A stretch of DNA of 38,409 nucleotides, from positions 1 to 38,409 of the forward strand of contig VXLY01000066.1 of assembly GCA_009841335.1 (NCBI GenBank). Reading direction: 5' to 3'. Under the pieces are notes generated by a model, which was not told where the DNA came from, searched no databases, and saw only the letters and a list, made by a program, of their open reading frames with translations. This document shows positions 36,001 to 38,409 of the stretch, one piece after another (position 1 is the first letter of the stretch; every line of letters begins with the position of its first letter). This stretch comes from Rhodothermaceae bacterium (GTDB taxonomy: Bacteria > Bacteroidota > Rhodothermia > Rhodothermales > Bin80). Made by a program: the position numbers and the translations under genes.

Positions 36001-36477
36001 AATATTGGTACGGCTCCTCCATACGACCCGGATATGCCTGAGTTGGGTACAGTATTCAGGATCGTGACCTCCAAGCCAAACCAGCCTGGGGATGTGCACA
36101 CGTTCAGCACTGAGGGCTACGCTGCGACAGAGTTTGATCTCGCAACCAAGCAACTACGCCTGGAGGATATAGGAATTGTGCCGAACCCGTACAAGGGCGC
36201 GTCCTCTTATGAGGTGGGTCAGTTCACGGATGAGGTGCGGTTCACGAATCTGCCCGACGTAGCGACGATTCGCGTGTTTACGCTCAACGGTACGCTCATC
36301 AAGACGATCAACAAGCAATCGCCGGGAGTGGCGACCATTCCATGGAATTTGACGACGGATCACAATTTGCCGATAGCGAGTGGGATGTATCTGATTCATG
36401 TTGAGGTACCCGGAGTGGGTTCACATACCATCAAATTCGGCGTGGTGAAAAAACGCGTTCAGCTGAACGTGTACTAG
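33025..36477 (+). CDS. Large T9SS-exported protein with C-terminal sorting domain
   Basis: The 1150-residue protein is predicted to be exported and anchored or released at the cell surface. A signal peptide (1-26, MSKRKCLLSLILLVVLGLGS... ETRAQ) marks the ATG at 33025 as start; the longer in-frame opening from 32869 has no signal and overlaps the repeat leader. An acidic motif NGVDDDGDGEIDEAGE (about 164-179) looks like a calcium-binding loop. A fibronectin-like region covers about 490-690 (AILEWTNSP ... EGYEVIQYSS). The end (from about 1047, IGIVPNPYKGAS ... ASGMYLIHVEV) is a T9SS type A sorting domain. No enzymatic motif is evident. A near-identical gene follows. Confidence 0.85.
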   Translation: MSKRKCLLSLILLVVLGLGSVFETRAQVGTCPSPQGESYLDINNVRARILNNGNLFWRGPPNVYNVPKGGRAQTMFNAGIWIGGKVDGQLRIAAARYNNYHFWAGPLDDYGAPPADCSEFDRLFKVSIDDIQDYEATGVTTPDLRAWPTGLGAPTYAPLGNGVDDDGDGEIDEAGETIFVLNQPLAQRVDRVIDLAGGERPAILGDQSIWWIMNDRGNEHNGASSPPIGLEVHATAFALRTGGDIGNATFYKYDFYYRGNWPFTDVYMAIFADPDLGNFQDDWLGSDTTLGVGYVWNSDNDDEGSDGFGSPAPAAGFDFFQGPIVPSPGDSAKVSSGWVQDFKNLKMTSFLFYRGGGGVTEDPSTALDHYNYMRGRWKDGKCITKGWYGRDFSEVCTAYMFPGDPGVSDDTCQYWSECNSDGVGTNNQAADRRFVMGTGPFMIEPGDFQQIVYGLVWAQGVDNFDSVQKMKGASALAQVAYDIDFQFSAPAAPQVTVTAVDKGAILEWTNSPRSNNFLESYRIEDPFAREDNNIVEFEGYEVIQYSSALDQVGVTVAVYDVINGVTRVVDGNQLIWDGLIQEEQVVVANGTDRGVQNFHTASGLTNYTTYHFGVQAYAQNYDNPGRKISRGPVTRVSVTPTRSTLEIAPAAIAAAEDFSSADFVAAKEGIGDGFVTADIINPARVKEGTYSVEFFEHEVPGKVLNSVTVEEEGNVVDPISAVEAIQKVGDIDASVITYTVKRDDAVLFDGRSIDYAAPQRDNVMVLDGLLFTIRGPDPGFKDFQVTANAGGPVNPPAYAAITWNNFPNAQGVGLNRARQQTNGSIWMTHAGGASQPYASFIARSTRNGGNSEHIGIRDYEMRFTEGCANGINGVVELGDCLGLRAFSDGSLIEIPIELWDTGVATPNDASDDVRLVPIICDTNTCGGGTEHGVFDIGSDHVASGAANDPFTDWVYWYPPADLTPGEIGHNRFFAGDIGVGHEIIARLVLVGWNIGTAPPYDPDMPELGTVFRIVTSKPNQPGDVHTFSTEGYAATEFDLATKQLRLEDIGIVPNPYKGASSYEVGQFTDEVRFTNLPDVATIRVFTLNGTLIKTINKQSPGVATIPWNLTTDHNLPIASGMYLIHVEVPGVGSHTIKFGVVKKRVQLNVY

Positions 36478-36523
36478 ACTCGCCGATGTGACAACTTCAA
36501 TTGTGCAGAATACATGGCGAGTC
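36477..36523 (+). other. Long hairpin at the stop codon of the first T9SS gene
   Basis: gactcgcc (36477-36484), whose first base is the last of the stop codon, pairs with ggcgagtc (36516-36523). Inside, atgt (36486-36489) pairs with acat (36512-36515) and acaa (36491-36494) with ttgt (36501-36504). No T-run follows, so it is a stabilising 3' structure or a Rho-associated site at most. A second small stem (tcgccc at 36543-36548, gggcga at 36557-36562) lies downstream. Confidence 0.5.
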
Positions 36524-36634
36524 ATGAAACCTTATATGCATATCGCCCGAGGCATTGGGCGACTTGATTGCGGGGGCTCTAGTTTCTTTTCAACCTGGTC
36601 TTTGGTTGATGATTCTTAGTAACTTGATCTTTGA

Positions 36635-36722
36635 CCCATAGCAACCTTATTTTTCAGTTCATCTATCTGGGGCCTGCCTGGACTCGGATTGCTGTTTGCT
36701 CATCCAAATAAAGACGACAAAT
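36635..36722 (+). repeat. Duplicated leader, copy 2
   Basis: This is the counterpart of the leader at 32937-33024, aligned without gaps and ending at the ATG at 36723. Together with the coding copy it shows that the duplicated unit included the promoter/leader. The 157 bp before it do not resemble the DNA before copy 1. Confidence 0.75.
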
Positions 36723-38409
36723 ATGAGCAATCACAAACGCTTACTTTCGCTGATCTTGCTGATGGTACTGGGGCTTGGTTCAGTATTCGAGACGCGTGCA
36801 CAGGTTGGAACGTGCACTTCGCCGCTGGGTGAGTCCTACTTGGACATCAACAATGTCCGGGCTCGTATTTTTAACAACGGTAATCTGTTCTGGCGCGGGA
36901 GTCCACATGTCTATAATGTACCGAAGGGCGGGGGAGTGCAGGCTATCTTCAACAGTGGTATATGGATTGGCGGTAAAGTGGATGGACAGTTGCGTGTAGC
37001 GGCAGCACGTTACAGCAACTACCAGTTCTGGGCCGGTCCGTTGGATGAATTCGGTGCGCCCCCTGCTGACTGTGCAGAATTCGATCGACTCTACAGGGTT
37101 AGCATTGATGACATTCAGGATTACGAAGCCACTGGAGTTATTACCCCGGACTTACGCGATTGGCCTACGGGTTTAGGGGCACCCACCTATGCTCCTCCCA
37201 GCAACGGGGTTGATGATGACGGAGATGGAGAAGTTGATGAGGCCGGAGAAACGATATTCGTATTGAATCAGCCTCTTTCGCAACGGGTAGATCGTGTGAT
37301 TGACCTGGCCGGCGGAGAGCGGCCGGCCATTCTCGGGGATCAATCGATCTGGTGGATTATGAATGACCGCGGGAATGAGCGTAGATGGTCGCCGCCGATT
37401 GGCTTGGAAGTGCACGCCACGGCATTTGCGTTCAGGACCGCAGGAGACATTGGTAATGCCACATTCTACAAGTACGATTTTCACCACAGGGGGAATTGGC
37501 CCTTTACCGATGTGCACATGGCAATTTACTCCGACCCCGATCTGGGCAACTTCCAGGATGACTGGGTAGGTTCCGATACGACCTTGGGGGTCGGCTATGT
37601 ATGGAACTCGGACAACGAAGACGAGGGGAGCGATGGATACGGTTCTCCTCCTCCGGCGGCAGGATACGACTTTTTGCAGGGACCGATCGTGCCATCGTCT
37701 GGTGATTCGGCCAAGGTGAGCAATGAATGGGTTCAAGATTTCAAGAACCTTAAAATGACCTCGTTCACCTTCTACAACAATGGTAGCGGTGTCACAGGAC
37801 AACCCATTACTGCATTGAACCTCTATAACTACATGCGTGGACGGTGGAAGGATGGCAAGTGTATCACGGACGGGGGAAATGGCCGAGATTTCTCGGAAGA
37901 CTGCACCGCATACATGTTCCCAGGAGATCCTGGTGCCAGTGATGATACCTGCCAGTACTGGTCTGAGTGCAATGCAGACGGTGAAGGGACAGACATTGAG
38001 GCAGCAGACCGGCGCTTTGTCATGGGAACGGGGCCGTTCATGATCGATCCAGACGATTTTCAGCAGATTGTTTTTGGAATAGTCTGGGCACGGGGAACAG
38101 ACAATTTTGATTCAGTTCAGAAAATGAAAGAGGCAAGTGCACTTGCCCAGGCGGCTTACGACACTGATTTCCAGATTCCGGCACCGCCGGCTCCTCCCAA
38201 CGTGACGATTACTGCTGTGGATGGAGGTGCAATTCTGGAGTGGACCAATTCACCTCAGTCGAACAATTTCCTCGAGTCTTATCGGGTTGAAGACCCATTT
38301 GCCCCAGTGACTAACAGTATAGTCGAGTTCGAGGGGTATGAGGTAATTCAATATTCCAGCGCTCTGGATCAAGTGGGGGTAACTGTGGCGGTATATGACG
38401 TAATTAATG
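36723..38409 (+). CDS. Second T9SS-type protein, tandem paralogue, truncated by contig end
   Basis: The frame is open from the ATG at 36723 to the last base (562 codons) with no stop or frameshift. It has the same signal peptide pattern (LLSLILLMVLGLGS... ETRAQ), the NGVDDDGDGEVDEAGE acidic loop and the fibronectin-like start as the gene upstream. Differences are mostly scattered substitutions plus one in-frame loss of six bases near 37380 (NERRWSPP against NEHNGASSPP). The last 45 bases are identical to 34670-34714. The sorting domain is expected further on but is not in the window. I infer a tandem duplication followed by divergence, with both copies likely functional. Confidence 0.88.
   Translation, partial: MSNHKRLLSLILLMVLGLGSVFETRAQVGTCTSPLGESYLDINNVRARIFNNGNLFWRGSPHVYNVPKGGGVQAIFNSGIWIGGKVDGQLRVAAARYSNYQFWAGPLDEFGAPPADCAEFDRLYRVSIDDIQDYEATGVITPDLRDWPTGLGAPTYAPPSNGVDDDGDGEVDEAGETIFVLNQPLSQRVDRVIDLAGGERPAILGDQSIWWIMNDRGNERRWSPPIGLEVHATAFAFRTAGDIGNATFYKYDFHHRGNWPFTDVHMAIYSDPDLGNFQDDWVGSDTTLGVGYVWNSDNEDEGSDGYGSPPPAAGYDFLQGPIVPSSGDSAKVSNEWVQDFKNLKMTSFTFYNNGSGVTGQPITALNLYNYMRGRWKDGKCITDGGNGRDFSEDCTAYMFPGDPGASDDTCQYWSECNADGEGTDIEAADRRFVMGTGPFMIDPDDFQQIVFGIVWARGTDNFDSVQKMKEASALAQAAYDTDFQIPAPPAPPNVTITAVDGGAILEWTNSPQSNNFLESYRVEDPFAPVTNSIVEFEGYEVIQYSSALDQVGVTVAVYDVIN

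Overview
This window reads as a contig from a member of the Bacteroidota superphylum, most likely Rhodothermia (Rhodothermota) or a close relative. The evidence is a protein ending in a type IX secretion (T9SS) type A sorting domain, a sigma/FecR/TonB-receptor surface-signalling cassette with an STN domain, an exbB-(small membrane gene)-exbD-exbD cluster, a Bacteroidota-type RicT with a Cys-rich N-terminus, and few strong Shine-Dalgarno sites with many GTG/TTG starts. No marker allows a genus call. Both ends look like contig ends. Bases 1-51 are Illumina Nextera/P5 adapter sequence, and the right end stops inside a 45-nt exact repeat.

Layout. 52-3529 (minus): an apparent operon of holB (DNA polymerase III delta'), ricT and a truncated amidase. 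3621-3694: a CAT-anticodon tRNA. 3762-5954 (minus): a GroES-like protein downstream of a sodium:solute symporter. 6534-8365 (minus): an ABC-2 exporter, between two stretches of about 0.6 kb with no convincing gene. 9031-9696 (plus): a Dph6-like PP-loop ATPase. 9954-14129 (plus): a run of envelope genes (fabI, L,D-transpeptidase, SAM methyltransferase, NfeD protease, short NfeD). 14136-18537 (minus): ECF sigma, FecR anti-sigma and TonB-dependent transducer. 18665-20017 (minus): a NupC-type nucleoside transporter. 20455-23534 (plus): an actinobacterial-looking SRPBCC protein and a PcrA/UvrD helicase. 23918-25867 (plus): acetyl-CoA synthetase. 25842-28586 (minus): a penicillin-acylase-family Ntn hydrolase joined with no gap to a GlcNAc-kinase-like ATPase. 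28678-32596 (plus): a C-terminal processing protease, then ExbB, a 3-TM protein and two ExbDs. 33025-end (plus): two tandem, very similar T9SS-exported proteins, the second cut by the contig end.

How the genes fit together. Much of the window concerns the envelope. ExbB/ExbD supply proton-motive energy that a TonB receptor such as the one at 14136-16892 would use. The sigma/FecR pair would switch that receptor on in response to ligand. CtpA, NfeD, L,D-transpeptidase and FabI act on envelope proteins, peptidoglycan and lipids. The two large proteins at the right end would be exported by a T9SS encoded elsewhere.

I found no CRISPR array, prophage, complete insertion sequence or clearly new multi-gene system. 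The observations most worth following are the repeated ACTTAAAGT element, including a 14-bp perfect palindrome, shared by the nupC and sigma/FecR/TonB promoters; the tandem T9SS duplication with its co-duplicated leader and a structured spacer; the acylase-kinase pair; and the adapter-derived tail of the amidase.
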